A stretch of DNA of 64,000 nucleotides. Source: Salinarimonas soli (GTDB lineage Bacteria > Pseudomonadota > Alphaproteobacteria > Rhizobiales > Beijerinckiaceae). The first letter of the stretch is position 1. The number at the start of each line of letters is the position of its first letter. The stretch is from contig NZ_VUOA01000028.1 of assembly GCF_008386575.1 (NCBI RefSeq), positions 118,595 through 182,594 of the forward strand, given 5' to 3'. Shown here piece by piece: positions 7,655-15,727 of this stretch. The notes under the pieces were generated by a model. That model was not told where the DNA came from. It saw nothing but the letters and a program-made list of their open reading frames with translations, and ran no database searches. A program made the position numbers and the translations under genes.

Positions 7655-9481
7655 CTAGCCCACCCGCCGCGTCGCCCGCTCCAGCCACCCGCGCGTCTCG
7701 CCGTCCACCAACGGCCCGAGCGTCTCCCGCACCCGCGCGTGATAGGCGTCGAGCCAGGCGATCTCGTCCCACGTCATCAGCGCCGGCTCCACGAGGCGCA
7801 GGTCGAAGGGCGCCAGCGTCAGGGTCGCGAAGCCCAGCATCTCCCGGTCGCCGCCCGCGATCTCGCGGCGCTCCACGAGGATGAGGTTCTCCAGCCGGAT
7901 GCCGTAGGCGCCGGCCTGGTAGTAGCCCGGCTCGTTGGAGAGCATCATCCCGGGCTCCAGCGGCGTGGTGCCCGTCTTGGCGATGCGCTGCGGGCCCTCG
8001 TGGACGGAGAGGAAGCTCCCCACCCCGTGACCCGTGCCGTGGTCGAAGTCGAGGCCCGCCTCCCACAGGGGGCGGCGGGCGAAGGCGTCGATCTGAGCGC
8101 CGCTGGTGCCTTTCGGGAAAACGGCGGTGGTGATCCCGATGTGGCCGCGCAGCACGCGGGTGTAGCGGTCGCGCATCTCGGGCGTCGGCTCGCCCACCGC
8201 GATCGTGCGGGTGATGTCGGTGGTGCCGTCCTCGTACTGGGCGCCGGAATCGATGAGGAAGAGCTCGCCCGGCTGGACCACGCGGTCGGTGCTCCGCGTC
8301 ACCCGGTAATGGACGATGGCGCCGTTGGGGCCCGAGCCCGAGATCGTCGGGAAGGACACGTCCCGCAACGCGCCCGTCTCGGCGCGGAAGGCCTCCAGCC
8401 GCTCCACGGCCTCGATCTCGGTGAGCCCGCCCGAGGCGGCGCGCCCGTCGAGCCAGGCGAGGAAGCGCGCGAAGGCGGCGCCGTCGCGGGCGTGCGCCGC
8501 ATGACTACCGTCGATCTCGGCGGCGCTCTTCACGGCCTTCATGAGCGAGATCGGGTCGGGCCCGACCTCGACGCTGCCCCCCGCCGCCTCCACCTGCCGG
8601 GCAAGCGCCGAGGCCGCCGTGGCGCCGTCGAGGCGCACCCGGGCGCCCGTGTGGCCGAGCGCGTCGAGGGCGGCGGCGAGAGCGCCCGGAGGCGCGATAT
8701 CGGCGATCGCACCCACCGCGTCGCCCGCCTCGTTCGTCACCTTGGCGGGGTCGAGGAACAGGGTCGGGCGGCCCTCGCGGGGGATGATGGCATAGCCGAG
8801 CGGCAGGGGCGTGTTCGAGACGTCGCCGCCGCGCAGGTTGAAGGTCCAGGCGAGGTTGTGAGGGTCGGAGACGACGAGGGCATCGCCCTTCAGCTTCGCC
8901 AGCGCGGCGCGGATGCGCTCGATCTTGCCGGCGTTCCCCTCCCCCGCGAGCGCCTCCGGATGGGGCCGCACGGGAGCGAGCGGCGCGGGCGGCCGGTCGG
9001 TCCACACGAGGTCGACGGGGTTCCGCTCAACGGCGACGGCCTTACCGCCGGCGCGGGCCGCAGCCTCTTCCAGGCGGCGCACGCCGTCGCGCGTATGCAG
9101 CCACGGATCGTAGCCGAGCACGCCGCCCTCGGGCAGGTTTGCCTCGATCCACGCCTCCGCCGTCATCTCGGCGAGGGCCACGGGGGTCACGATCGACACG
9201 TCCGTCTGCGCGGGCGCCTGGAGCGTATAGCGCCCATCGACGACGAGGGCCGCCTTGTCCAGCAGGATCACGGCGGTGCCGGCCGATCCCGTGAAGCCCG
9301 TGAGCCAGGCCAGCCGCTCCGCGTTCGGCGGCACGTATTCCGACTGGTGCTCGTCGGCGCGCGGCACCACGAAGCCGTGGACGCCCATCCCCCGCAGGGC
9401 GTCGCGCAGGGCGGCCACGCGGGGCGCGCAGGTGGCGGGGCTGGTCGGATCGTCGAAGGTCTGGAAGCGGCTCGTCATCAT
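7655..9481 (-). CDS. pepP: Xaa-Pro aminopeptidase (M24 family)
   Basis: 608 aa, the length of the three-domain aminopeptidase P type: two creatinase-like N-terminal domains followed by the pita-bread metallopeptidase domain. Metal-ligand segments are visible: IDSGAQYEDGTTDITRT (two Asp), DHGTGHGVG (His), NEPGYY (Glu) and the Glu of RLENLILVE. It removes N-terminal residues preceding proline in the cytoplasm. ATG 9481 and the adjacent ATG 9478 follow an AGGGACC ribosome site; either may be used. Gene symbol by family equivalence only. Confidence 0.9.
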   Translation of the reverse strand: MMTSRFQTFDDPTSPATCAPRVAALRDALRGMGVHGFVVPRADEHQSEYVPPNAERLAWLTGFTGSAGTAVILLDKAALVVDGRYTLQAPAQTDVSIVTPVALAEMTAEAWIEANLPEGGVLGYDPWLHTRDGVRRLEEAAARAGGKAVAVERNPVDLVWTDRPPAPLAPVRPHPEALAGEGNAGKIERIRAALAKLKGDALVVSDPHNLAWTFNLRGGDVSNTPLPLGYAIIPREGRPTLFLDPAKVTNEAGDAVGAIADIAPPGALAAALDALGHTGARVRLDGATAASALARQVEAAGGSVEVGPDPISLMKAVKSAAEIDGSHAAHARDGAAFARFLAWLDGRAASGGLTEIEAVERLEAFRAETGALRDVSFPTISGSGPNGAIVHYRVTRSTDRVVQPGELFLIDSGAQYEDGTTDITRTIAVGEPTPEMRDRYTRVLRGHIGITTAVFPKGTSGAQIDAFARRPLWEAGLDFDHGTGHGVGSFLSVHEGPQRIAKTGTTPLEPGMMLSNEPGYYQAGAYGIRLENLILVERREIAGGDREMLGFATLTLAPFDLRLVEPALMTWDEIAWLDAYHARVRETLGPLVDGETRGWLERATRRVG

Positions 9482-9793
9482 GGGTCCCTGTCGGCGGGCC
9501 GGAACGCTAGCCGGGAGCCGCCGCCGGGTCGAGAGGCCTTCGCAGGATCGCGGGGCTGGCGCGGGGAATGGCCGGGGACATGTTCGGCCCCACGCGATGA
9601 GGGGTCGGACAGCCGCCGCGGCATGCATCTGGCGCACGATGATTAACGCTTTATGCGAGCATCATGCGTTGTAAGCATGACGCTCATGCGGCCAAGCCTC
9701 TGCCCCGCCTTCCACGCCCCGCCTACATTCCCTTCAACGACAGAGGAGACGACCAGGGCTGTCGCACAGAGCAGACGCTCAGGAGATGGACCC
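9482..9793. other. 312-bp divergent intergenic region with an inverted repeat
   Basis: Regulatory spacer between the aminopeptidase gene (minus) and a small ORF (plus). An inverted repeat with arms GCATCATGC (9659-9667) and GCATGACGC (9675-9683; 8 of 9 match) and a 7-bp spacer lies 111 bp before the small ORF, within a locally AT-richer patch (GATTAACGCTTTATGC). This could be an operator. No gene or RNA recognised. Confidence 0.4.
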
Positions 9794-10015
9794 ATGGCTC
9801 ACGCGCTTTCGCCCCACTTCGACTTTTCCGCCGAGGCCACCCCGGCCCGCCGGTCGCTCGGCCGCCGCGTCCTCGACGCGCTCACCGCGTACCAGATGGA
9901 GCGGGTGCGCCGGGAGCTTCGGCTGCATGGCCACCTGTTCGAGACCGATTTCGTCCAGGGCGACCTGCGCCGCATCGGCTTCTCCAACGCCGACACGCTG
10001 CCCTTCGGCAAGTAA
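9794..10015 (+). CDS. Small protein, possibly DUF1127-like
   Basis: 73 aa. ATG 9794 follows AGGAG at 9781-9785. The C-terminal half (RRVLDALTAYQMERVRRELRLHG, then GDLRRIGFSNADTLPFGK) resembles the amphipathic helix plus D-L-x-x-I-G-x-S pattern of the small Arg-rich DUF1127 proteins found in many alphaproteobacteria, some of which bind RNA. The resemblance is by eye only. A second tiny ORF follows 11 bp later. Confidence 0.55.
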   Translation: MAHALSPHFDFSAEATPARRSLGRRVLDALTAYQMERVRRELRLHGHLFETDFVQGDLRRIGFSNADTLPFGK

Positions 10016-10026
10016 GGGGGCCGTCG

Positions 10027-10137
10027 ATGCTGTTTTTACAGATCTGGCGCGGCCTGCGCCTCGTGGCGCAAGCGTACCGCGAGGCGCGCGCGATGGAGCG
10101 CGAGGCGCACAAGCGCTATCCGAGCATCGGCGTCTGA
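10027..10137 (+). CDS. Very small basic protein (36 aa)
   Basis: The peptide opens MLFLQIWRGLRLVAQAYREA and ends RYPSIGV. It would form one amphipathic or membrane-skimming helix with a basic, acidic-rich tail. It starts 11 bp after the previous small ORF, with GGGGG at 10016-10021 as a possible ribosome site, so the two are probably co-transcribed. Function unknown; coding status is inferred from position and helix pattern. Confidence 0.45.
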   Translation: MLFLQIWRGLRLVAQAYREARAMEREAHKRYPSIGV

Positions 10138-10168
10138 CGCCGACGAACCATGACGGGGCGTGGCGGTC

Positions 10169-11095
10169 CTAAAGCCACGCCCTATGACGGGGCGCCGCGC
10201 CGCCGCGCTTGAGCGTGAGCGCGGCCCACCCCTCCAGGTCCCGCCTCTTGGCGAGCGCGAAGCCCTGCGCCGCATAGGCCGAGAGCACCCCCGGCACGTC
10301 CCGCGCGAGCAGCCCCGAGAGCACGAGCGTGCCCCCGGTCGCCACCGTGCGGGCGAGGGAGGGCGCGAGCAGGCGCAGGGGCTTGGCCAGGATGTTGGCG
10401 AAGACGAGGTCAAAGCCCCGGCTCAGATCCGCCATAGGGCTGCGGGTGCCCGGCCCCACATAGAGCGCCAGGTGGGGCCCGATGCCGTTGAGGCGGGCGT
10501 TGTCCCGCGCCACCGCCACTGCCACCGGATCGATGTCCCCTGCCACCACCCGGGATTTGAGCGCCCGGGCCGCCGCGAAGGCGAGGATGCCGGTGCCCGT
10601 GCCGACATCGAGCACCGAGCGGGGCCGCCGGCGCTTCAACTCGTCCACCAGCGCGAGGAGGCAGCCTCGCGTCGTGCCGTGATGGCCCGTCCCGAAGGCC
10701 AGCGCCGCCTCGATCTCGATGGCCCAGTCGTTGAGCGCCACCCGGTCGCGGTCATGCGAGCCGTGCACGACGAAGCGCCCGGCCCGCACGGGGTTCAGCC
10801 CCTCCAGCGACGCCGCCACCCAGTCCTTCTGCTCGATGGCCTCGAACACGGCCTCGTCGACCACGTCGCCGACGATGGGCCGCACGATCTCGCGGATCGC
10901 GCTCTCGTCGGGCTCGCTGGCGAAATAGGCCTCCAGCAGCCAGGTTCGCCCGTCCTCCGTCTCGAAGGCGGCGACCGCGGTCTCGGCAGGATCGAACACC
11001 TCGCCGAGGATGTCGGTCATGGCGCGCGCCGAGCGCTCGTCGGTGACGAGGCGCATGATGTGGGTAGGGCGGTTGGGATGGAGACCTTCGAGCAT
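10169..11095 (-). CDS. prmA: Ribosomal protein L11 methyltransferase
   Basis: 308 aa. The class I S-adenosylmethionine-binding domain has VLDVGTGTGILAFAAA (motif I), the GDIDPVAVAVARDNA strand (motif II) and FDLVFANILAKPL (motif IV), the standard PrmA set. The upstream segment ALAFGTGHHGTTRGCL is the PrmA substrate loop. It trimethylates lysines and the N-terminus of ribosomal protein L11. ATG 11095 is chosen; an internal ATG 13 codons later is possible. Single gene. Confidence 0.93.
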   Translation of the reverse strand: MLEGLHPNRPTHIMRLVTDERSARAMTDILGEVFDPAETAVAAFETEDGRTWLLEAYFASEPDESAIREIVRPIVGDVVDEAVFEAIEQKDWVAASLEGLNPVRAGRFVVHGSHDRDRVALNDWAIEIEAALAFGTGHHGTTRGCLLALVDELKRRRPRSVLDVGTGTGILAFAAARALKSRVVAGDIDPVAVAVARDNARLNGIGPHLALYVGPGTRSPMADLSRGFDLVFANILAKPLRLLAPSLARTVATGGTLVLSGLLARDVPGVLSAYAAQGFALAKRRDLEGWAALTLKRGGAAPRHRAWL

Positions 11096-11167
11096 GGGAG
11101 CGCCTTAGCATCCGTGGGCGCGGGACGCCACGTTCTGTTGGGGGTGGGTTAACGAGCACTCGCCGCT

Positions 11168-11229
11168 GTCATCCCCGGCCGGAGCGCGCTTGTCGCGTGG
11201 AGGGGAAGCCGCCTCCGGCCGGGGATGAC
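11168..11229 (+). repeat. Short derivative of palindrome family 3
   Basis: GTCATCCCCGGCCGGAG...CTCCGGCCGGGGATGAC termini flank a short basic core. The ends match the 200-bp elements at 15482-15678 and 32900-33107, but the roughly 135-bp interior is missing, as expected of an internally deleted (MITE-like) form. Confidence 0.75.
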
Positions 11230-11334
11230 ACGGTGGAGGTCTCCCTCGACCTTCACCCCCTCCATTCCCACACCCCGAACCCTCCCGCCCCTCCCGCGTT
11301 GACCCGCGCTCAAGGTTGGAAGGGACCGGACCCC

Positions 11335-12186
11335 ATGGTGGTGCATGCGCGTATCGCGATCCTGGCGGGGTGCCTCGCCGCCGCTCCGGTGAAGGCCGAC
11401 GAGATGCTCGCGGTTTATGGCGCCTGGGTGATGGGCGGGGCCGAGTGCGGCACGGTGTTCGCCAACGACCGCGGGCGCATCGTCTTCGCGCAGCCCGACA
11501 AGCCGGGCGCCGCCGCGGGCTTCATCGTCGACCGGGGCAGCGTCTCGAACAACGACGCCATCTGCAAGGTGCGCGAGTTCACGGTGCGCGACAACGTGGT
11601 GTCGTTCAACGGACGCTGCGCGCTCGGCCGGCGCACTAAGCGCCAGGCCTTCACCATGCGCGAGCTCAACGGGCGCTTCCAGGTGAAGGTCGGCGGCGAG
11701 TTCATCGACATGAACCGGTGCGCCATCGGCGACCTGCGCGATCTCGCCGCGATCGTCGCCGAGCGCGAGCAGCGGGCGCGGGAGAACGTGCCGCCGCTGC
11801 AACGGGTGAAGGGCCTGTGGGCCACGCGACCCGAGGTCTGCGCCACCGCCTTCCGGCGCGACGCGAAGGGCGAGGTCGCGATCGCAGGGCCGGTGGGCGA
11901 GCCCGACATGGCCATCATGGTGGGCGAGGAGCGGATCGCGACCCCGGGCTCGGATTGCGTCGCCCAGCAGGTCCTGCGCAACCCGAAGGGCGGGCGCGAT
12001 TTCCAGGCAACTTACCTATGCACCGCGGAAGGCCGCGAGTTCGCCACGACCGAGACGATCAGCGCCATCGACGGCGAGGTGATCGAGCGGGTGCCCTCCG
12101 CCCGCAATCCCGTGCCCCAGCGCCTGGTGCGCTGCGAGGAACCCGCGCCGGCCGCACCGCGCCGCCAGGGCGCCGTCCGGCCCTGA
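11335..12186 (+). CDS. Secreted protein with a tandemly duplicated four-cysteine domain
   Basis: 283 aa with a signal peptide (residues 1-21). The mature protein consists of two related units. Unit 1 has W31, C38, C77, C95, C129 and unit 2 has W162, C169, C208, C229, C267. The Trp-to-first-Cys distance is 7 in both and first-to-second Cys distance is 39 in both. Each unit therefore probably forms two disulfides. A charged linker (EREQRARENV) joins them and a Pro/Ala tail ends the protein. No named family recognised; likely periplasmic. Start ATG 11335. Confidence 0.65.
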   Translation: MVVHARIAILAGCLAAAPVKADEMLAVYGAWVMGGAECGTVFANDRGRIVFAQPDKPGAAAGFIVDRGSVSNNDAICKVREFTVRDNVVSFNGRCALGRRTKRQAFTMRELNGRFQVKVGGEFIDMNRCAIGDLRDLAAIVAEREQRARENVPPLQRVKGLWATRPEVCATAFRRDAKGEVAIAGPVGEPDMAIMVGEERIATPGSDCVAQQVLRNPKGGRDFQATYLCTAEGREFATTETISAIDGEVIERVPSARNPVPQRLVRCEEPAPAAPRRQGAVRP

Positions 12187-12267
12187 CCCGCCTTTTCCCC
12201 GGCGCCATGAGGGAACGAGGTCCGGCGGGCTCCGTTCTTGGGCCTCACCCGAGAACAGGAGAGGCCC

Positions 12268-13146
12268 ATGTTCTTCCATTCGAAGCAGCTTGCGTTCCAG
12301 TCCAAGCCCGACAAGCCGGACCCGATCTTCGCCAAGATGCTGCAGGAGCCGCTCGGCGGCCAATGGGGCGAGATCAGCGTGATGATGACCTACCTCTTCC
12401 AGGGGTGGAGCTGCCGCGGGCCGGCGAAGTACAAGGACATGATCATGGACATCGGGGCCGAGGAGATCGGCCACGTGGAGATGCTCGCCACCATGATCGC
12501 CCGCCTCCTGGAGACCTCGCCCATCGATGACCAGGAGGACATGGCCAAGAACTCCATCGTCGGCGCCGTCATGGGCGGCGCGCGGGTCGAGGACGCCATC
12601 GTGGCCGGCATGAACCCGCAGCACTACATCGTCTCGGGGCTCGGCGCCCGCCCGGTGGACAGCTCGGGCAACCTCTGGAACGCGGGCTTCATGACGGCCA
12701 GCGGCAACCTGCTGGCGGATTTCCGCTTCAACGTCACGGCCGAGAGCCAGGGCCGGCTCCAGGTGGCCCGCCTCTACAACATGACGAACGACTCAGGCGT
12801 CCGGGAGATGCTGTCCTTCCTCATCGCCCGGGACACGATGCACCAGAACCAGTGGCTCGCGGCCATCGCCGAGCTGGAGGCCGACGGCCTGGAGACGACC
12901 CCGGTGCCCTCGAACTTCCCGCAGGAGCGCGAGCACAGCCCTGCCTCCTACCAGTTCCTCAACCATTCGGAGGGCACAGAGAGCCGGGAGGGCGGCTGGG
13001 CCGAGGGGCCGAGCCCGGACGGGCGCGGCGAGTTCAGCTATGTCGAGAACCCGGGCGGCTCGTCCGACACCGGCGACCTGTCCCAGGTCGACCCCCGCGT
13101 CTACGGCACCCCCGCGATGCCCGTGCCCGCCGCCGCCAAGAAGTAG
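12268..13146 (+). CDS. Manganese catalase
   Basis: 292 aa, ferritin-like four-helix fold with a dimanganese site. The five ligands can be assigned as E35, E66, H69 (EEIGHVEM), E159 and H192. The E159-H192 spacing of 33 equals that in characterised manganese catalases. It disproportionates hydrogen peroxide without haem. SD AGGAGAGG precedes ATG 12268. The C-terminal tail (EGPSPDGRGEFSYVENPGG...) is the usual extension that wraps the neighbouring subunit. Monocistronic and followed by a family 1a palindrome. Confidence 0.93.
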   Translation: MFFHSKQLAFQSKPDKPDPIFAKMLQEPLGGQWGEISVMMTYLFQGWSCRGPAKYKDMIMDIGAEEIGHVEMLATMIARLLETSPIDDQEDMAKNSIVGAVMGGARVEDAIVAGMNPQHYIVSGLGARPVDSSGNLWNAGFMTASGNLLADFRFNVTAESQGRLQVARLYNMTNDSGVREMLSFLIARDTMHQNQWLAAIAELEADGLETTPVPSNFPQEREHSPASYQFLNHSEGTESREGGWAEGPSPDGRGEFSYVENPGGSSDTGDLSQVDPRVYGTPAMPVPAAAKK

Positions 13147-13156
13147 CGCGCCGCCC

Positions 13157-13317
13157 TCTCCCCTCCCCCTTGCGGGGAGGGGCAGGGGGTGGGGGTCGCG
13201 ACGCCAACCGCCGTCGGTCCAGGATAGGGCTGTACGAGCGTGCGTGCGCCCCACCTCCCCGCCAGCTCCGACTTTTCGACCCCCACCCCCAACCCCTCCC
13301 CGCAAGGGGGAGGGGAG
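13157..13317 (+). repeat. Long intergenic palindrome, family 1a (copy 2, inverted relative to copy 1)
   Basis: The outer CCCCTCCCCCTTGCGGGGAG arms repeat those at 4126-4284. The interior contains GTCCAGGATAGGGCTGTA and AGCTCCGACTT, the reverse complement of the copy-1 interior. It lies between the convergent manganese catalase and thermonuclease genes. Confidence 0.85.
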
Positions 13318-13325
13318 CACCCGTT

Positions 13326-13850
13326 TCAGTCGTCCTCGACCCCGCCGAGCATCGAGGCCGCATGAGCCTTCCGCCACTCCTTGGGGCGGTCGAAGGTGCC
13401 GGCCCACAGGCCGCGGCGGGCGGCGCGGGCCTCGCGCTCGAGGCTCGTGTGAGCCCTGTAGCCCACCGCCCAGCCGTCCCGCACCATGGCCTCGCCGAGA
13501 TCGACGCCGGCCGCCTGGCAATGGGCGAGATGGCGGCGATAGCGGTCGCGGCCCTCCAGGCGGCAGGTGACGCTCTCGCCGCCGATGAGCCGCGCCAGGT
13601 GGCGGCGCGCCTCCTCGCCGCAGCGATAGGCCTCCATGCCGCGCAGGCAGACCTGGGCCATCTCCGGCGCGTCGATGCCCATGAGGCGGATCGCGGCCCC
13701 GGCGAGCCGCAGCGAATCACCGTCCACCACGCGGGGCTGACCGGCGAGCGAGGCCGGCTCCTCGCGTCCCCACAGCAGGGCGGCCGCGATCGCCGCGCCC
13801 GCCAAGAGCCCGACGAGGAGCCGGCGGCGCCGCGGCCCGCGCGATCGCAT
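13326..13850 (-). CDS. Membrane-anchored thermonuclease (SNase)-family protein
   Basis: 174 aa from ATG 13850; an upstream ATG (13880) is an alternative. A basic N-terminus (RSRGPRRRR) precedes one transmembrane segment (LLVGLLAGAAIAAALLW), placing the OB-fold nuclease domain outside the cytoplasmic membrane. VVDGDSLRLAGAAIRLMGIDAPE carries the Asp and Arg of the calcium and active site; CLEG-RDRYRRHLAHC matches the second Arg segment. Probably a periplasmic nuclease, or a non-catalytic SNase domain. Divergent from the sensor kinase gene. Confidence 0.78.
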   Translation of the reverse strand: MRSRGPRRRRLLVGLLAGAAIAAALLWGREEPASLAGQPRVVDGDSLRLAGAAIRLMGIDAPEMAQVCLRGMEAYRCGEEARRHLARLIGGESVTCRLEGRDRYRRHLAHCQAAGVDLGEAMVRDGWAVGYRAHTSLEREARAARRGLWAGTFDRPKEWRKAHAASMLGGVEDD

Positions 13851-13953
13851 CAGGTTTCGTGGCTGGAATGAGGTGAGCATTAACGATTCGACACCATGAT
13901 GGGCCGGCTCGTCCCGCGCGTGATCCGCCGGGCGAAGCCTGCTGCGTGGGACC

Positions 13954-15468
13954 ATGGTCGAAAGCTCGACGCATCACCAGACGCGAGGACGCGACGTCGC
14001 CGCCGAAGAGGCGCTGCGGCGGCGCAAGATCGCGCACGAGATGCGGGCGGCGCGCGAGAAGCTCACCTCCTCGACGGGCCTGGAGCGCTCCTTCGACTAC
14101 GAGCTGCTGCGCCTCTTCGCCCAGTACCGGATCGGGGCGGCGCTGCCGCTGTTCGGGCTTGCCGCCGCGGTCGCGGCGCTCGCCGGGCTGTGGGTCCCCC
14201 TGGAGCCGGTCCTGATCTGGCTGGGCCAAGCCGTCGCGACGACGGGCCTGCCCGTGGCGCTCGCCCATCGTTTCCTGCGCCAAGAGGAGAGCTCCGTCTC
14301 GCTCCCCCGCTGGCGCCGCATCTTCATCCTGAGCGAGCTGCTGCAGGGGGCGGGCTGGGCGCCGATCGTGCTCCTGCTCGTGAAGACCGACACGCCCGTC
14401 GTCTACGGCTTCGTGCTCTTCGTCACCCTGATGGTGGCCGCCGTCACGGCGACGCTGTCGGCGACGGTCCGGCTCGCGGTCTATGCGGGCATCGCGCCGC
14501 TTGCCCTGGCCCTCGTCTTCGCCGTCGCGAGCGCGGCGCAGCGGATGGACACGCTGCTGCTCGCCCTGATGTCGGTGAGCGCGCAGCTCTTCTTCGTGCT
14601 GCTGGCCCACCGCCTCTATTCGAGCGCTGTGGCGACGCTGCATTCGCGCGCCGAGAAGGACGCGCTGTTTGCCGAGCTCGAGCAGGCCAAGGCCAATTCC
14701 GACGAGGCCCGCCGCCGCGCGGAGGAAGCCAACCTCGCGAAATCCCGCTTCCTCGCCACCATGAGCCACGAGCTGCGCACGCCGCTCAATGCCATCCTGG
14801 GCTTCTCCGAGGTGATGAAGAACGAGGTGTTCGGCCCCCACGCCTCGCCCTCCTACAAGGATTATTCGGGCGACATCCACGCCAGCGGCCAGCACCTCCT
14901 CACCCTCATCAACGAGATCCTCGACCTGTCGCGCATCGAGGCCGGGCGCTACGAGCTCAACGAGGAGGCCCTGCGCCTGTCCCACGTGGTGGAGGACGCC
15001 CGCCACATGCTGAACCTGCGCGCCAAGGCCAAGAACCAGACCGTGAAGGAGGTGGTCGACCCGTCCCTGCCGCGGCTGTGGGCCGACGAGCGCGCCGTGC
15101 GCCAGATCGTGCTCAACATCCTCTCGAACGCGATCAAGTTCACGCCCCAGGGCGGCGAGATCACGATCAAGGTCGGCTGGACGGGATCGGGCGGGCAATA
15201 TGTCAGCGTGCGGGACAACGGGCCGGGCATCCCCGACGAGGAGATCCCGGTGGTGATGTCCTCCTTCGGCCGCGGCTCCTGGGCGCTGAAGACCGCCGAG
15301 CAGGGCTCGGGCCTCGGGCTCCCCATCGTGAAGGGCCTCGTCGACCTGCACGGGGGCACGTTCCAGCTCAAGTCCAAGCCCCGCGAGGGCACGGAGGCGA
15401 TCGTCACCTTCCCGGCGAGCCGCGTGATGGACGCGCTCCCGCCCGTGGACGACATCCGGGCGGCGTGA
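13954..15468 (+). CDS. Membrane sensor histidine kinase, DivJ/PdhS-like
   Basis: 504 aa. About six hydrophobic segments lie in residues 50-225, then a short coiled coil (LFAELEQAKANSDEARRRAEEAN). The HisKA domain follows with the phospho-acceptor H272 in MSHELRTPLNAILGFSEV. The HATPase domain has the N box (NAIKFTPQGGEI), G1 (DNGPGIPDEEI) and G2 (GSGLGLPIV). There is no receiver domain and no adjacent response regulator. This architecture is typical of alphaproteobacterial kinases acting on DivK or PleD-type regulators in cell-cycle control; that link is inference. Confidence 0.85.
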   Translation: MVESSTHHQTRGRDVAAEEALRRRKIAHEMRAAREKLTSSTGLERSFDYELLRLFAQYRIGAALPLFGLAAAVAALAGLWVPLEPVLIWLGQAVATTGLPVALAHRFLRQEESSVSLPRWRRIFILSELLQGAGWAPIVLLLVKTDTPVVYGFVLFVTLMVAAVTATLSATVRLAVYAGIAPLALALVFAVASAAQRMDTLLLALMSVSAQLFFVLLAHRLYSSAVATLHSRAEKDALFAELEQAKANSDEARRRAEEANLAKSRFLATMSHELRTPLNAILGFSEVMKNEVFGPHASPSYKDYSGDIHASGQHLLTLINEILDLSRIEAGRYELNEEALRLSHVVEDARHMLNLRAKAKNQTVKEVVDPSLPRLWADERAVRQIVLNILSNAIKFTPQGGEITIKVGWTGSGGQYVSVRDNGPGIPDEEIPVVMSSFGRGSWALKTAEQGSGLGLPIVKGLVDLHGGTFQLKSKPREGTEAIVTFPASRVMDALPPVDDIRAA

Positions 15469-15481
15469 GAGCGGTGCCGCC

Positions 15482-15678
15482 GTCATCCCCGGCCGGAGCG
15501 CGCTTGTCGCGCGGAGGGGAAGGGGATCTAGCGCGATGATGCTGCCGCGGAGCGGCACGCCAAGGGCCCTGGACGGGCATAATGGGTCGCTCTGCGACAT
15601 CAGATCTGCTGGATCCCCTTCTTGGCACGCAAGCGTGCTTCCCCTCCGGCGGACAAGCCGCCTCCGGCCGGGGATGAC
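15482..15678 (+). repeat. Long palindromic element, family 3 (copy 1)
   Basis: A 197-bp element with termini GTCATCCCCGGCCGGAGCG and the inverse. Inside are GATGATGCTGCCG, GGGCCCTGGACGGGCATAAT, GCTGGATCCCCTTCTTGGC and CAAGCGTGCTTCCCCTCC. A second copy with the same interior is at 32900-33107. It fills the gap between the convergent kinase and cobT genes. Confidence 0.88.
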
Positions 15679-15727
15679 CGGTTGAGCTCCTTCTGGGCGC
15701 TCCGCTGCCTTTCGGCTTGACGCCCCC

